Assembly (NCBI RefSeq): GCF_902806455.1
Contig: NZ_CADCWQ010000001.1
Location: 1,426,001-1,490,000 of the forward strand
Length of the DNA: 64,000 nt
Reading direction: 5' to 3'
DNA from: Virgibacillus doumboii
Lineage (GTDB): Bacteria > Bacillota > Bacilli > Bacillales > Amphibacillaceae
The translations under genes were made by a program, and so were the position numbers. Each line of letters starts with the position of its first letter. Position 1 is the first letter of the stretch. The notes below the pieces were generated by a model. The model was not told where the DNA came from and did no database searches. It saw nothing but the letters and a program-made list of their open reading frames with translations. Below, piece after piece: positions 8,226 through 18,739 of this stretch.

Positions 8226-8759
8226 ATGTGGATTAAAATAGCAGGTCTGGCAATAGTGGTAATCTTGCTTGTCGGATGTACGAACAATAATGATGAAGCT
8301 TTTCGGGAAGATCTGGATGATTTTCCAGAACCGACAAAGTATGATGCAGATAATCCTAAAAATGATCCTTTTGGTGTCGGAAAAGAAGGTGAATATCCGC
8401 AAAGTGATCAGACCGAGATGAATGATGGTGACGAAAGCGGTCAAAGTGATCTGTTTACAAATGAGGAATCCGTAGCCATTGCTAATCACCTTACTAAGAA
8501 AAAAGAAGTAATCCAGTCTCAGGTTGCTTTAACTGATAATAAAGTAGTTGTCGGTGTCATGTTAAACGAAAGTGCTCCGGCAGACATGCGGGAAAGGATT
8601 AAAAAAGAAGTACAGGAAATGAAACCAAACAAAAAAGTCAACGTATATACCGACGATATTTATTGGGACCGCATGCGAAATAAGGATTCAAAACTGGATC
8701 ATTTCAACGGTGATATGGAAGAATTTCTGAATGAATTTTTCAATACAACCAGAGAATAA
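8226..8759 (+). CDS. YhcN/YlaJ-family sporulation lipoprotein
   Basis: 177 residues. The N-terminal signal peptide ends in lipobox LLVGC, with the lipidated Cys at 18. An acidic, low-complexity linker follows (20-80). The C-terminal domain has NHLTKKKEVIQSQVALTDNKVVVGV and WDRMRN, typical of the YhcN/YlaJ lipoproteins of spores. These localise to the spore inner membrane and are often under sigma-G. The promoter class could not be verified here. The gene is bounded by terminators on both sides, so it is probably monocistronic. Confidence 0.8.
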   Translation: MWIKIAGLAIVVILLVGCTNNNDEAFREDLDDFPEPTKYDADNPKNDPFGVGKEGEYPQSDQTEMNDGDESGQSDLFTNEESVAIANHLTKKKEVIQSQVALTDNKVVVGVMLNESAPADMRERIKKEVQEMKPNKKVNVYTDDIYWDRMRNKDSKLDHFNGDMEEFLNEFFNTTRE

Positions 8760-8822
8760 ATCTTTGCAAAAAGGGATTTTTTCTGCCTTCTCAATATTAC
8801 TATCGTTTCCCAAAGCGATTTG

Positions 8823-8869
8823 GTGTCATAAATCCAGAAATTTTTTTCAGGATATTTATGACACTTTTT
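8823..8869 (+). terminator. Candidate terminator after the lipoprotein gene
   Basis: A perfect 11-bp stem GTGTCATAAAT / ATTTATGACAC with a ~20-base loop, followed by TTTTT. The rest of the 208-base gap to 8968 shows no gene. Confidence 0.7.
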
Positions 8870-8967
8870 GTGTTTCAGCTTCGATTATAGTATTACAACC
8901 GCCACTTTATTGATTAGCCTATTTTTGGTATAGTTAAAAAGGAAATTATTAGAGAGGAGAATGTCCT

Positions 8968-9699
8968 ATGGCTGGTCATTCTAAATGGAAGAATATACAG
9001 AGACGAAAAAATGCACAGGATGCAAAAAAAGGTAAAATCTTTATGCGACATGCAAAAGAAATATACACGGCAGCAAAGGAAGGCGGAGGAGACCCTGATA
9101 CAAATCCTGCACTAAGGGTGGCAGTTGACAAGGCCAAAGGGGACAACATGCCAAATGATAATATTGATCGTGCCATTAAAAAAGCAACCGGAACGCTTGA
9201 TGGAGCGAGTTATGAAGAAATAACCTATGAAGGATATGGACCTGGCGGAGTTGCAGTAATTGTTCAGGTTTTGACAGACAACAAGAACAGAACTGCAGCT
9301 GAAGTAAGGCATGCGTTCAAGAAGAACGGCGGTAATCTTGGAGAAAACGGCAGTGTTTCATTCATGTTTGACCGAAAAGGTTATATTGTTATTACAAACG
9401 AAGATGGATCCATCGATGAGGATGAAATCTCGCTGGAGGCAATAGAAGCTGGAGCAGATGATATTATCACGGAAGATGGGGACTATGAAATCTATACGGC
9501 ACCGGAAAACTTTACAGATGTGTGTGATCATTTACGCGGAAGTGAGTATGAACTGGAGGAATCGGAAATTGCACTATTCCCGCAAACATACAGTTCTCCT
9601 TCTGAAGATGATGAGAAAAAAATGCTGAACCTGATTGACATGCTTGAAGACAGTGAGGATGTTCAGGACATTTATCATAACTTAGAGGAATCGGAATAA
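8968..9699 (+). CDS. yrbC: YebC/PmpR-family DNA-binding regulator
   Basis: 243 residues starting [19 protein letters not shown], the hallmark of the YebC family. This is followed by the [17 protein letters not shown] segment ([10 protein letters not shown]) and GYGPGGVAV. Members are cytoplasmic, described as transcriptional regulators and, more recently, as ribosome-associated factors that relieve stalling at proline stretches. The B. subtilis homologue yrbC is followed by bofC and ruvAB; bofC is absent here. RBS AGAGGAGA precedes ATG 8968. Confidence 0.92.
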   Translation: MAGHSKWKNIQRRKNAQDAKKGKIFMRHAKEIYTAAKEGGGDPDTNPALRVAVDKAKGDNMPNDNIDRAIKKATGTLDGASYEEITYEGYGPGGVAVIVQVLTDNKNRTAAEVRHAFKKNGGNLGENGSVSFMFDRKGYIVITNEDGSIDEDEISLEAIEAGADDIITEDGDYEIYTAPENFTDVCDHLRGSEYELEESEIALFPQTYSSPSEDDEKKMLNLIDMLEDSEDVQDIYHNLEESE

Positions 9700-9706
9700 T
9701 TCTTAT

Positions 9707-9754
9707 GAAAGCTTCCATTTTTTATCAACGATAGGAGATGGAGGTTTTCCATTT
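9707..9754 (+). terminator. Weak candidate terminator before ruvA
   Basis: A 12-bp stem GAAAGCTTCCAT / ATGGAGGTTTTC with two G-T pairs and a 19-base loop. The T-run (TTTTC CATTTTT) is interrupted. Confidence 0.4.
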
Positions 9755-9817
9755 TTCATGATTGAAATGAATAGTTATGTTAAAATAGGTCAAGGAATGT
9801 AAAGGAGAAGGTCAGTG

Positions 9818-10423
9818 ATGATAGCATACATAAAAGGAATATTAACAGCTATTCAGGATGATGCAGTGATAGTGGATGTGCAGGGGGTTGGTTATGAAAT
9901 TGTTTGTGCCAATCCATTTGTATTTCAAGCCGAATTAAATAACGAAATTAAAATTAATACATATCACTATGTTCGGGAAGATACACAAGTCCTATACGGT
10001 TTTAAAAATGAAGATGTAAAATACTTATTCATAAAATTAATCTCTGTATCCGGGATTGGACCAAAAGGTGCGTTAGCAATTCTGGGCAGTGTTGATGTAA
10101 ATGGATTCGTCGAAGCAATTGAGCGGGAAGATGATAAGTTTCTAACCAGTTTCCCGGGAGTTGGTAAGAAAACTGCCCGGCAAATCATACTTGATCTGAA
10201 AGGGAAATTGACATCAATGGTGACTGTATCAGCTGAAGGCGATTCAAATCAGCCAAGCAGTCAGGGGACATCCGAAGAATTGATGGAAGCACAGGAGGCA
10301 TTAAAAGCGTTAGGTTATACCGAACGTGAAATTAAGACAGTCATTCCACAATTACAAACTGAAGATACCGCCAATACGGATGAAATGATCCGAAAAGCAT
10401 TAGCATTATTAATGAAGAACTAA
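9818..10423 (+). CDS. ruvA: Holliday junction helicase subunit RuvA
   Basis: Binds four-way junctions as a tetramer and loads RuvB. Start ATG 9818 (MIAYIKG); the GTG three bases earlier is also possible. RBS AAAGGAG ends 10 bases before. Domain I is the OB fold (1-~62). Domain II has two helix-hairpin-helix motifs ([14 protein letters not shown] and [17 protein letters not shown], about 70-135). Domain III, which contacts RuvB, is the C-terminal ~50 residues ([13 protein letters not shown]). About 201 residues, normal. ruvB follows 13 bases downstream. Confidence 0.97.
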   Translation: MIAYIKGILTAIQDDAVIVDVQGVGYEIVCANPFVFQAELNNEIKINTYHYVREDTQVLYGFKNEDVKYLFIKLISVSGIGPKGALAILGSVDVNGFVEAIEREDDKFLTSFPGVGKKTARQIILDLKGKLTSMVTVSAEGDSNQPSSQGTSEELMEAQEALKALGYTEREIKTVIPQLQTEDTANTDEMIRKALALLMKN

Positions 10424-10436
10424 CAAGGGAGGGATA

Positions 10437-11444
10437 ATGATGGAAGAGCGAATGGTCACAGGTGAATTGCAAAATGAAGATTCTGCTGTGGAATTAAGTC
10501 TGCGTCCCACCAGCCTGAACCAGTATATCGGGCAGCGAAAGGTTAAAGAAAACTTAAGTATTTTTATTCAGGCTGCCAGAATGCGCGAAGAACCGCTTGA
10601 CCATGTCCTGTTATATGGTCCTCCAGGCCTTGGTAAAACGACATTGGCTGCAATTATTGCGAATGAAATGGGTGTTCAATTCCGGTCCACTTCCGGGCCT
10701 GCGATTGAACGCGCAGGTGATTTGGCCGCTATACTGTCTTCATTGGAACCAGGTGATGTGTTGTTCATCGATGAAGTACACCGGCTGCCACGGTCTGTAG
10801 AAGAAGTACTGTATCCTGCAATGGAAGATTTCTTCCTGGACATCGTCATCGGTACTGGTCCAAGTGCCAGGTCTGTCCGAATTGATTTACCCCCATTTAC
10901 ACTGGTGGGTGCAACAACAAGAGCTGGCCTGTTATCTGCACCATTACGCGACCGTTTTGGTGTACTTAGCCGGTTGGAGTTTTATGAAACGGAAGATTTA
11001 TGTGCCATTATTGAGCGCACTGCAGAAATTTTTGAAACGAATATTGCAAAAGATGCAGCAGGAGAGATTGCCAGGAGATCAAGGGGCACACCACGAATTG
11101 CAAATCGTCTGTTGAAGCGAATTCGTGATATTTCTCAGGTAAAAGGAGAAAGCAAAATCAGTCTGGAAACTACAGAACATGCTCTGGAGATGCTTCAGGT
11201 TGATGATGCTGGACTTGATCATGTTGATCATAAACTCTTAAAAGGAATTATAAATGGCTTTCAGGGTGGACCAGTTGGCTTGGATACGATTGCTGCAACC
11301 ATAGGTGAAGAGTCTCAAACGATTGAGGACGTTTATGAACCATTTCTGTTACAAATCGGTTTTATTCAGCGCACACCAAGAGGGCGCATTGTAACCCCTA
11401 AAGCATATCAGCATTTTGGAATGAAGGGAAACGATGAAAAATGA
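10437..11444 (+). CDS. ruvB: Holliday junction branch-migration ATPase RuvB
   Basis: 335-residue AAA+ motor that pulls DNA through the RuvA-junction complex. Walker [10 protein letters not shown] (about 59-67), Walker B LFIDEVHR, sensor 1 GATTRAGLL and the arginine-finger/sensor region [13 protein letters not shown]. The C-terminal winged helix is [19 protein letters not shown]. The start is ATG 10437 or ATG 10440. The stop codon overlaps the next gene by four bases (ATGA), suggesting coupling. Confidence 0.98.
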   Translation: MMEERMVTGELQNEDSAVELSLRPTSLNQYIGQRKVKENLSIFIQAARMREEPLDHVLLYGPPGLGKTTLAAIIANEMGVQFRSTSGPAIERAGDLAAILSSLEPGDVLFIDEVHRLPRSVEEVLYPAMEDFFLDIVIGTGPSARSVRIDLPPFTLVGATTRAGLLSAPLRDRFGVLSRLEFYETEDLCAIIERTAEIFETNIAKDAAGEIARRSRGTPRIANRLLKRIRDISQVKGESKISLETTEHALEMLQVDDAGLDHVDHKLLKGIINGFQGGPVGLDTIAATIGEESQTIEDVYEPFLLQIGFIQRTPRGRIVTPKAYQHFGMKGNDEK

Positions 11445-11638
11445 CCGGAGGGAAACTATTTATTGTCCTTGGCATTATATTTTTAATAATTGGTGTCATC
11501 TGGACATTTTTTGGGAAACTGCCTGGGGATATTAGTTTTAAAAAAGGAAATTTTTCGTTTCATTTTCCAATCATGACATCCATTGTTGTAAGTATTATTC
11601 TTTCCCTGATTTTTTTCATAGTTAGTAAATTTCGTTAA
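11441..11638 (+). CDS. DUF2905 small membrane protein
   Basis: 65 residues with two hydrophobic segments (5-24 and 43-62) separated by a short loop, [20 protein letters not shown]. The KLPGDI motif is typical of DUF2905. Function unknown. Translationally coupled to ruvB through an ATGA overlap and frequently found next to it in Bacillaceae, as I recall. Conserved location is the only clue to its role. Confidence 0.85.
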   Translation: MTGGKLFIVLGIIFLIIGVIWTFFGKLPGDISFKKGNFSFHFPIMTSIVVSIILSLIFFIVSKFR

Positions 11639-11757
11639 GTGCGTGTTCAAAAAGGAGGATAATAAGGACCGAGAAGTTCAAGCCAACGAAGAAACTCGAT
11701 GTGTCATTTTTACCGGACTTTTTGAACAACATTTTAAAAGCAGTTAGGAGAAACACC

Positions 11758-12786
11758 ATGAACATAGAAGATTTTGATTTTAATTTGCCTGAGGAGTTAA
11801 TCGCACAGACACCGTTAAAAGATCGTTCCTCATCACGCTTGCTGGTTTTGCATCGTGATACGAATAAATTGGAGCATAAAACGTTTACAGATATTAAAAA
11901 CTATTTTAAAGCTGGTGACTGCCTTGTCTTAAATGATACGCGTGTCTTACCGGCAAGACTTTATGGGGTGAAAGAGGATACAGGTGCAAAAATAGAGGTG
12001 CTATTGCTTCATCAACAGGAAGGGGATTCGTGGGAAGTACTTGCAAAGCCTGCAAAGAAGATAAAATCCGGCTCAACACTGGTATTTGGTGAAGGGAAAC
12101 TTCGTGCAACGTGTACGGATGTGAAAGACCATGGCGGCCGTGTATTGAAATTTGAGTATGAAGGTATTTTTTATGAAGTTCTTGATGAGTTAGGTGAAAT
12201 GCCTCTGCCGCCATATATTAAAGAACAGTTACCGGAAAAAGAGCGTTATCAGACTGTTTTTGCAAAGGAAGAAGGTTCAGCAGCAGCTCCAACTGCAGGC
12301 CTGCATTTTACAAATGAACTGTTGAATGAAATAAAAGCGCTCGGTGTCACAGTTGTATTTATTACATTACATGTTGGACTTGGAACATTTCGTCCTGTCA
12401 GCTCGGATACGATTGAAGAACATACGATGCACGCTGAATTTTACCATATGTCGAAAGAAACCGCTGCTCTTCTTTCAAAAGTAAAGGAAAATAACGACAG
12501 AATCATTTCTGTTGGTACAACATCAACAAGAACACTGGAGACAATTGCCCGGGATAATGATGGACAATTTGTGGAGTCGAGCGGATGGACGGATATTTTT
12601 ATTTATCCACCATATGACTTTCGGGCAGTTGATGGACTTATTACAAATTTCCATTTGCCAAAATCAACGCTGATTATGCTGGTAAGCGCACTTGCTGACC
12701 GCGAAAGTATTTTACATGCATATAATGAGGCAGTTAAAGAAAGGTATCGCTTTTTCAGCTTTGGTGATGCGATGTTAATCTTATAA
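11758..12786 (+). CDS. queA: tRNA preQ1(34) S-adenosylmethionine ribosyltransferase-isomerase
   Basis: Makes epoxyqueuosine-tRNA by transferring the ribosyl group of SAM to preQ1 at wobble position 34. ATG 11758 is chosen because it follows TAGGAGA and yields [17 protein letters not shown], the family start, and 342 residues, the family length. Signature stretches include RDSSRLL-like [53 protein letters not shown] and [14 protein letters not shown]. It works before tgt is used on the next preQ1-tRNA; queA-tgt-yajC form the usual operon. Confidence 0.97.
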   Translation: MNIEDFDFNLPEELIAQTPLKDRSSSRLLVLHRDTNKLEHKTFTDIKNYFKAGDCLVLNDTRVLPARLYGVKEDTGAKIEVLLLHQQEGDSWEVLAKPAKKIKSGSTLVFGEGKLRATCTDVKDHGGRVLKFEYEGIFYEVLDELGEMPLPPYIKEQLPEKERYQTVFAKEEGSAAAPTAGLHFTNELLNEIKALGVTVVFITLHVGLGTFRPVSSDTIEEHTMHAEFYHMSKETAALLSKVKENNDRIISVGTTSTRTLETIARDNDGQFVESSGWTDIFIYPPYDFRAVDGLITNFHLPKSTLIMLVSALADRESILHAYNEAVKERYRFFSFGDAMLIL

Positions 12787-13944
<1,158 letters not shown>

Positions 13945-13962
13945 TAAAGGGGGGAAACAACA

Positions 13963-14229
13963 ATGGACATGCTAATATCACTCTCACCGATTATTCTGAT
14001 GTTTGTTATCTTTTATTTCCTGCTTATCCGTCCACAGCAAAAGCGGCAAAAGCAGGTTAAACAAATGCAATCAGATCTTCAAAAAGGAGATGCGGTTGTA
14101 ACAATCGGTGGTTTTCATGGTGTCGTACATGCAATTGACGAAAACACAGTAGTCATTCAATCTGCAGGTGACGGACCTAAACTTACGTATGACCGGTCAG
14201 CAATCCGGGAAGTAAAAAGTAATGAATAA
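13963..14229 (+). CDS. yajC: Preprotein translocase subunit YajC
   Basis: 88-residue accessory of the SecDF complex. One N-terminal membrane helix (about 5-23, ILMFVIFYFLLIRPQQKR) is followed by a small cytoplasmic domain with GDAVVTIGGFHGVV. The start is ATG 13963 after AAAGGGGGG. It ends the queA-tgt-yajC operon; its partner secDF is at 18.7 kb. Confidence 0.96.
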   Translation: MDMLISLSPIILMFVIFYFLLIRPQQKRQKQVKQMQSDLQKGDAVVTIGGFHGVVHAIDENTVVIQSAGDGPKLTYDRSAIREVKSNE

Positions 14230-14272
14230 CCTGTAACAGTAACTTTATGATCATACATAAAGGAAAACAAAG

Positions 14273-14306
14273 AGAAGTCAGTTTATCTTGAACTGACTTC
14301 TTTTTC
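14273..14306. terminator. Terminator between yajC and the convergent membrane gene
   Basis: A perfect 11-bp stem AGAAGTCAGTT / AACTGACTTCT with a 7-base loop and TTTTTC after it. The convergent gene stops at 14316, so it may serve both directions. Confidence 0.88.
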
Positions 14307-14315
14307 GTATTATCT

Positions 14316-14699
14316 CTAATTATTTTCCGCTGCTGATCCCATGTTAACTCCAAGAACACCACCAATAAGTGCTGCCACAATAAATCCAAGATGGTGGAGT
14401 GACTGTTCCATTGTGAATACCTGCTGATACCCCAAATATTGTACAAGGAATGTGAACAGTGTGAATCCGAGCCCAGTTGCAGACCCGATAATCCAACCTT
14501 TTTGTTTTCCTTTAATGCCCGCAACTATGCCGCCAATAAATAAACAAATTAATCCAACCGCCAATGTGACCCAGGATAATGTGCTTTCTCCCATTGTTGT
14601 GAAGCGGAGTAAAAAGGCCAGGATAATGCTTGATAGAAGTATTAATCCAAGTACTACGATCCATCCATACATCAATGCAATAAATTGTTGTTTCCGCAT
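14316..14699 (-). CDS. yrzE: TIGR04086-family membrane protein (YrzE-like)
   Basis: 127 residues from the start at 14699, nine bases after AAAGGGGG on the minus strand; a longer in-frame form lacks a ribosome site. Four hydrophobic helices (about 8-30, 40-62, 69-90, 99-120) with glycine-rich turns (GGIVAGIKGKQKGWIIG, GGVLGVNMGSA). This fits the TIGR04086/YrzE family found beside yajC in Bacillus. Function unknown. Confidence 0.8.
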   Translation of the reverse strand: MRKQQFIALMYGWIVVLGLILLSSIILAFLLRFTTMGESTLSWVTLAVGLICLFIGGIVAGIKGKQKGWIIGSATGLGFTLFTFLVQYLGYQQVFTMEQSLHHLGFIVAALIGGVLGVNMGSAAENN

Positions 14700-14838
14700 G
14701 ATGTGTTTCCCCCTTTCCATTGATTGTCCATCTACCGTCATTCTATTCATGAAAATAAAAAATAGACTGAAAATATTTTGCGGATTCCGGCATATATTTC
14801 TAAGAAGAGATTATCTTTAGGGCGAAAGAGGATGTAGC

Positions 14839-16140
14839 ATGGATGTCGTATTAGCAACTGTCATTTTTATAATCAGCTATATATTTATTATGACCGAGAA
14901 AATTAATCGTGCGGTTGTTGTTATGTCAGGTGGTGTGTTACTGCTTCTGACAGGGATTTACAGTGCGGATGATATGTTTATGCATTATATAGACTGGAAT
15001 ACAATTGCTTTGTTATTTTCAATGATGTTGTTAATCTCAATCACAGAAAAGACAGGATTGTTCTCTTATATAGCAGTTCGTTTTGCCCAAAAAGTTCGTG
15101 GTTCACCAATTCCATTATTGATTGGAGTAGGTATTTTAACCGCCATAGGGTCAGCTCTATTGGATAATGTTACAACGGTCCTGATTTTTGTTCCAATTAT
15201 CCTGAAAATTACAAAGCAATTAAATCTCCCTGCATTTCCATACCTGCTGACTATCATTTTCAGTTCAAATATCGGGGGGACAGCGACACTAATAGGTGAT
15301 CCCCCAAATATAATGATTGGACAAGCTGTTGATCATCTTACGTTTCTATCATTTATTAATCATCTCGCACCACTTGCATTTATCATCTTTCTGTTCATGC
15401 TCGGGATTTTATTACTTCTGTTCAGACGTACATTGACCATCAATAAATCAAATGTTAAAGAATTATTGGATACTGATGCATCTTCGTATCTTATAAAAAC
15501 ACCAATGCTGTATCAATCCATTATCGTTCTGAGTCTTACGTTATCAGGATTTTTGCTGCAGTCCATTCTGCATATTGAGTTGACTGTTATTGCATTGAGC
15601 GGGGCAATTCTGTTGTTGCTGCTGACTGAAAGAGAACTTGATACCGAGCAAATTTTTGCAAAAGTGGAATGGGTAACTTTATTTTTCTTTATCGGTCTGT
15701 TTGCTTTAGTCGGGGGTCTCGAAGAAGTTGGTATAATTGATGAAATGGCCAGAGCAATTGTTCTTTCAACAGATGGGGATTACGCAAAAACTACGATTCT
15801 AATTTTGTGGATTTCCGGATTATTTTCAGGAATTGTAGATAATATTCCGTTTGTTGCTGCGATGATTCCTGTGGTTGAAGAGTTTGAGGGATATGGAATG
15901 GTTTATTTGGATCCAATATGGTGGTCACTTGCTTTAGGTGCTTGTCTGGGAGGTAATGCAACATTGGTCGGCGCATCTGCAAATGTTGTTGTTGCAGGAT
16001 TAGCGGAAGGTGCCGGACAAAAAATTCCATTCATCAGGTTTATGCTTTATGGGATACCATTTGTTCTGTTTTCACTTATTATATCCACTGTATATATTTT
16101 CGTCAGATACTTAATACCATATATGACAAATACAATATAA
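14839..16140 (+). CDS. SLC13/ArsB-NhaD-type permease
   Basis: 433-residue integral membrane protein of the ion-transporter superfamily with about 11 helices. Two inverted halves each carry the re-entrant loop motif. The first is NIGGTATLIGDPPNIM (about 144-159) and the second is GGNATLVGASANVV (about 372-385). These motifs typify ArsB/NhaD/DASS carriers. The substrate cannot be told: sodium/proton exchange, dicarboxylate or oxyanion export are all possible. No arsR or arsC is nearby. Divergent from the upstream yrzE-like gene. RBS AAGAGGA before ATG 14839 is modest. Confidence 0.8.
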   Translation: MDVVLATVIFIISYIFIMTEKINRAVVVMSGGVLLLLTGIYSADDMFMHYIDWNTIALLFSMMLLISITEKTGLFSYIAVRFAQKVRGSPIPLLIGVGILTAIGSALLDNVTTVLIFVPIILKITKQLNLPAFPYLLTIIFSSNIGGTATLIGDPPNIMIGQAVDHLTFLSFINHLAPLAFIIFLFMLGILLLLFRRTLTINKSNVKELLDTDASSYLIKTPMLYQSIIVLSLTLSGFLLQSILHIELTVIALSGAILLLLLTERELDTEQIFAKVEWVTLFFFIGLFALVGGLEEVGIIDEMARAIVLSTDGDYAKTTILILWISGLFSGIVDNIPFVAAMIPVVEEFEGYGMVYLDPIWWSLALGACLGGNATLVGASANVVVAGLAEGAGQKIPFIRFMLYGIPFVLFSLIISTVYIFVRYLIPYMTNTI

Positions 16141-16182
16141 AAGCCTATTTTTTAAATTTTATTGCTATTTAACCTCGTAGTT

Positions 16183-16637
16183 GCTATTTAATGCGCAGTA
16201 ACTGCTGGAATATAAATAAAGACTTCTCGCCCCTCCGTCCGGGATCGCTCCGGGCGGATGCTTTCACACCTCCGGGTACCAAGGCGACATCTGCTCAAAA
16301 TTCTTTTTCGCAGTGTCTTCTTAGCCGCGGGCACGGCCTCAGCCTCCTAGAGAAGGGTGCTCGTCGTGTTGCGAGTGTTTTCAGAGAAGCAGCACTCCTC
16401 GCAACTCGTAGCATATTCGGTGGATGTTTCGCTCGTCACTCTGCGGGGTCTTCGGAATCGTGCTATTCCCGCAGGAGTCACCGTCCTTCGCTCACCCGGA
16501 CTAGTCAAGTGGTATAATGCTTTTTATTTATCAGGATATTCTAGCCATCTTAGTAAACGTATAACTAGCGGAGTGTATTACCGTAGCTACCGTAGCGGTA
16601 GCCAGCGCTCATATAAAGTTACTGCACATAATATATC
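16183..16637 (+). repeat. Intergenic TIR element, copy 2 (module B lost)
   Basis: About 455 bp with left end ATGCGCAGTAACT (16191-16203) and right end AGTTACTGCACAT (16617-16629). Module A is nearly identical to the copies at 37.5 and 47.4 kb apart from small indels. The linker has drifted, and most of palindromic module B is missing, leaving CTAGCGGAGTGTATTACCG and a secondary palindrome CCGTAGCTACCGTAGCGGTA. It lies between the permease gene and the convergent spoVB. Confidence 0.8.
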
Positions 16638-16680
16638 TTTTGTGTTAAAACAACAATATAAACGACAAAAGCCTTATAAA

Positions 16681-16718
16681 AAGACATAACGCGTTGCATC
16701 AGCGTTATGTCTTTTTAA
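16681..16718. terminator. Terminator at the 3' end of spoVB
   Basis: A perfect 12-bp stem AAGACATAACGC / GCGTTATGTCTT with a 9-base loop. T-runs are present on both strands (CTTTTTAA on plus; TTTTTATAAGG on minus), so it can end spoVB transcripts and any rightward ones. Confidence 0.85.
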
Positions 16719-18268
16719 TGTACCCATTTTTGGAGGAATGGGATTTGTTTTAATTCTTCTTTTGTGATGAATTTTAATATAAAGAGTAAAACGATATATA
16801 TAGCTGTTAAAATTAAGATGACGAAAATAAACAGAAATAGATTTGATTCCAGTCCTGTAAAAACATTTTTTAAGAAGTCTCCGCTCATCCATGTGAGAAT
16901 TATCAGTAAAACCATTTTGCCTATATCACCAGCGGGAATGGAAAAACCGATTTCTTTACGAAGACTTGCCAGATGCAGCATGGTCACAAGCACTACACCA
17001 ACCGACATGGCAAGAGCTACACCAATAATGCCAAACTTGGAATTGGAAGCTAACAGAAACAAAACAACGAACTTGCATACAGCACCAATCAAGCTGTTCC
17101 ACATCGCTGGTTTTGCAAGGTCAAGTGCCTGTAAAGTTGCTTGTAAAGGTGCCTGAATATAAAGTAAAATAAAGAATGGAGCCATTAAGACCAGAAGATT
17201 GCTCGCATTCCCAGTACCATACATATAGGTCAAAATCGGTACAGAAAATAAAGTGAGCACAATGGTTGCAATTCCTCCTGATGCAAAGGAAATTCTGATT
17301 GACTGATGAATTCGGTAATGAATGAGTTGTTTATTCATATGTGCGTCTGCTTCAGAAATGGACGGGACCAGAGCAATTGACAGGGAATTTGTAATAAAAG
17401 TAGGCAAAAACAGTAAAGGTAATACAAATCCTGTCAATTCACCGTACTGTTTTGTTGCCATGGAACTTGATAGTCCGGCAATGTACAGGCTTTGCGCAAC
17501 GATTATCGGTTCCAGGAAGTAGGAAAATGAACCAATCAACCGACTCCCTGTACTTGGTAAAGCAATCGAAAACAGTTCTTTTAACGTATTTTTACTCGTT
17601 TTGATGTACTTAAAAAAGCGATGCCGGATGCTGACGATTTTTTTCCGTTGAAATAAATGAATCATAAAAAGCAGTGATGCAAATTCGCCAAGAATCACAC
17701 TGAACATGGCCCCCGCTGCAGCAAATTCTATTCCGTATGGCAGTAACAGTTTAACGAATAATGCAACACATGTAATCCGGACGACTTGTTCAATGACCAA
17801 TGCATAGCTTTGTGGTTTCATGTTTTGGCGTCCCTGAAAATAGCCTTTGAGAACGGAGGATATCGCAATTATTGGCACAATCGGACTTATTGCAATCAGC
17901 GGGTACATTGTCCGGTCGTCTGTCAGCAGTGTGGTGGCGATAAATGGTGCGGCCAGTATCATTCCAATTGTAAAAATCACACTGGATATACCTGTGACCA
18001 ATAATGATACAACGAGAATTTTTTTAATCTTGCGTTTGTCGTTTTTGGCTTCTGCTTCCGAAACCCGTTTGGAAATTGCTACGGGCAGCCCAAGCTGTGT
18101 CAACGTAATAACAAGAATAAGGGTAGGGATTGCCATCATATAAAGGCCAACACCTTCTTCTCCCATTAGCCTGGCTACTACCAGGCGGTTAATAAAACCC
18201 AATAACCTGGTAATCATACCGGCTGCTATTAAGATTAATGTACCTTGTAAAAATGTTTGTTTGGTCAA
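16715..18268 (-). CDS. spoVB: Stage V sporulation protein B (MOP-superfamily flippase)
   Basis: 517 residues with about 14 membrane helices, of the polysaccharide/lipid flippase type (MviN/RfbX-like). SpoVB is required for spore cortex synthesis and probably moves lipid II or a similar precursor. The N-terminus (TKQTFLQGTLILIAAGMITRLLGFINR) is characteristic of SpoVB, as is its place next to the convergent comN-secDF-recJ region. No frameshift or truncation seen. Transcribed against comN; the promoter region between 18269 and 18389 is shared by both divergent genes. Confidence 0.93.
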   Translation of the reverse strand: MTKQTFLQGTLILIAAGMITRLLGFINRLVVARLMGEEGVGLYMMAIPTLILVITLTQLGLPVAISKRVSEAEAKNDKRKIKKILVVSLLVTGISSVIFTIGMILAAPFIATTLLTDDRTMYPLIAISPIVPIIAISSVLKGYFQGRQNMKPQSYALVIEQVVRITCVALFVKLLLPYGIEFAAAGAMFSVILGEFASLLFMIHLFQRKKIVSIRHRFFKYIKTSKNTLKELFSIALPSTGSRLIGSFSYFLEPIIVAQSLYIAGLSSSMATKQYGELTGFVLPLLFLPTFITNSLSIALVPSISEADAHMNKQLIHYRIHQSIRISFASGGIATIVLTLFSVPILTYMYGTGNASNLLVLMAPFFILLYIQAPLQATLQALDLAKPAMWNSLIGAVCKFVVLFLLASNSKFGIIGVALAMSVGVVLVTMLHLASLRKEIGFSIPAGDIGKMVLLIILTWMSGDFLKNVFTGLESNLFLFIFVILILTAIYIVLLFILKFITKEELKQIPFLQKWVH

Positions 18269-18389
18269 TATTGCCGCCCTGCCTTCTCAAAAAATAAATT
18301 TTCATATACAATGATATATATGCAATGAGGTGGGCCAAGCATGACAAGCATTATAATATCGCTTAAAAGCCTCGGGGGAGGGGAATGTC

Positions 18390-18686
18390 GTGGAAGAAGC
18401 AAGGAATGTAAATCAGTGGAAGCCGGAATTATTGCCGGCACTGGAAAGCAAAGTGAGTGAATTCCAGCTCATGGGATATAACCAGGCTACAAATGAAGAT
18501 ATATGGAAATGTTTAGAAGAAAAAGTATGGAAGGGTAACCCTCCAAAAAGGTTATATGAAGTGGTACAGGATATTTTCCACCTTGCATCAAACACATATA
18601 TGGGTTATTTGACGGTTAACGCTCATCAGGATAATGATTTGATGGCTTCGATTGCTGCCTTGACCGAGAGCAGCACGGAAGAATAA
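18390..18686 (+). CDS. comN: Post-transcriptional regulator ComN
   Basis: 98-residue cytoplasmic helical protein of the ComN (YrzD) family, which in B. subtilis controls comE mRNA and interacts with DivIVA. Start GTG 18390 follows GGGGGAGGGG closely. Recognisable stretches are LMGYNQATNEDIWKCLEEKVW and RLYEVVQDIFHLASNTYMGYL. It lies between spoVB and secDF as in B. subtilis. Confidence 0.88.
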   Translation: MEEARNVNQWKPELLPALESKVSEFQLMGYNQATNEDIWKCLEEKVWKGNPPKRLYEVVQDIFHLASNTYMGYLTVNAHQDNDLMASIAALTESSTEE

Positions 18687-18739
18687 ATGTATGTACATAG
18701 TGTTTACGCGGCAGATTTAAAGGGAGGCAATTGGACAAG

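Noticed and set aside
8731..8913. 60-codon plus-strand frame after the lipoprotein gene
   Set aside because: Overlaps the lipoprotein 3' end and a terminator hairpin; no ribosome site and no recognisable sequence.
14452..14820. 122-codon plus-strand frame opposite the yrzE-like gene
   Set aside because: Antisense to a well-supported membrane protein gene with a good ribosome site; no own signals.
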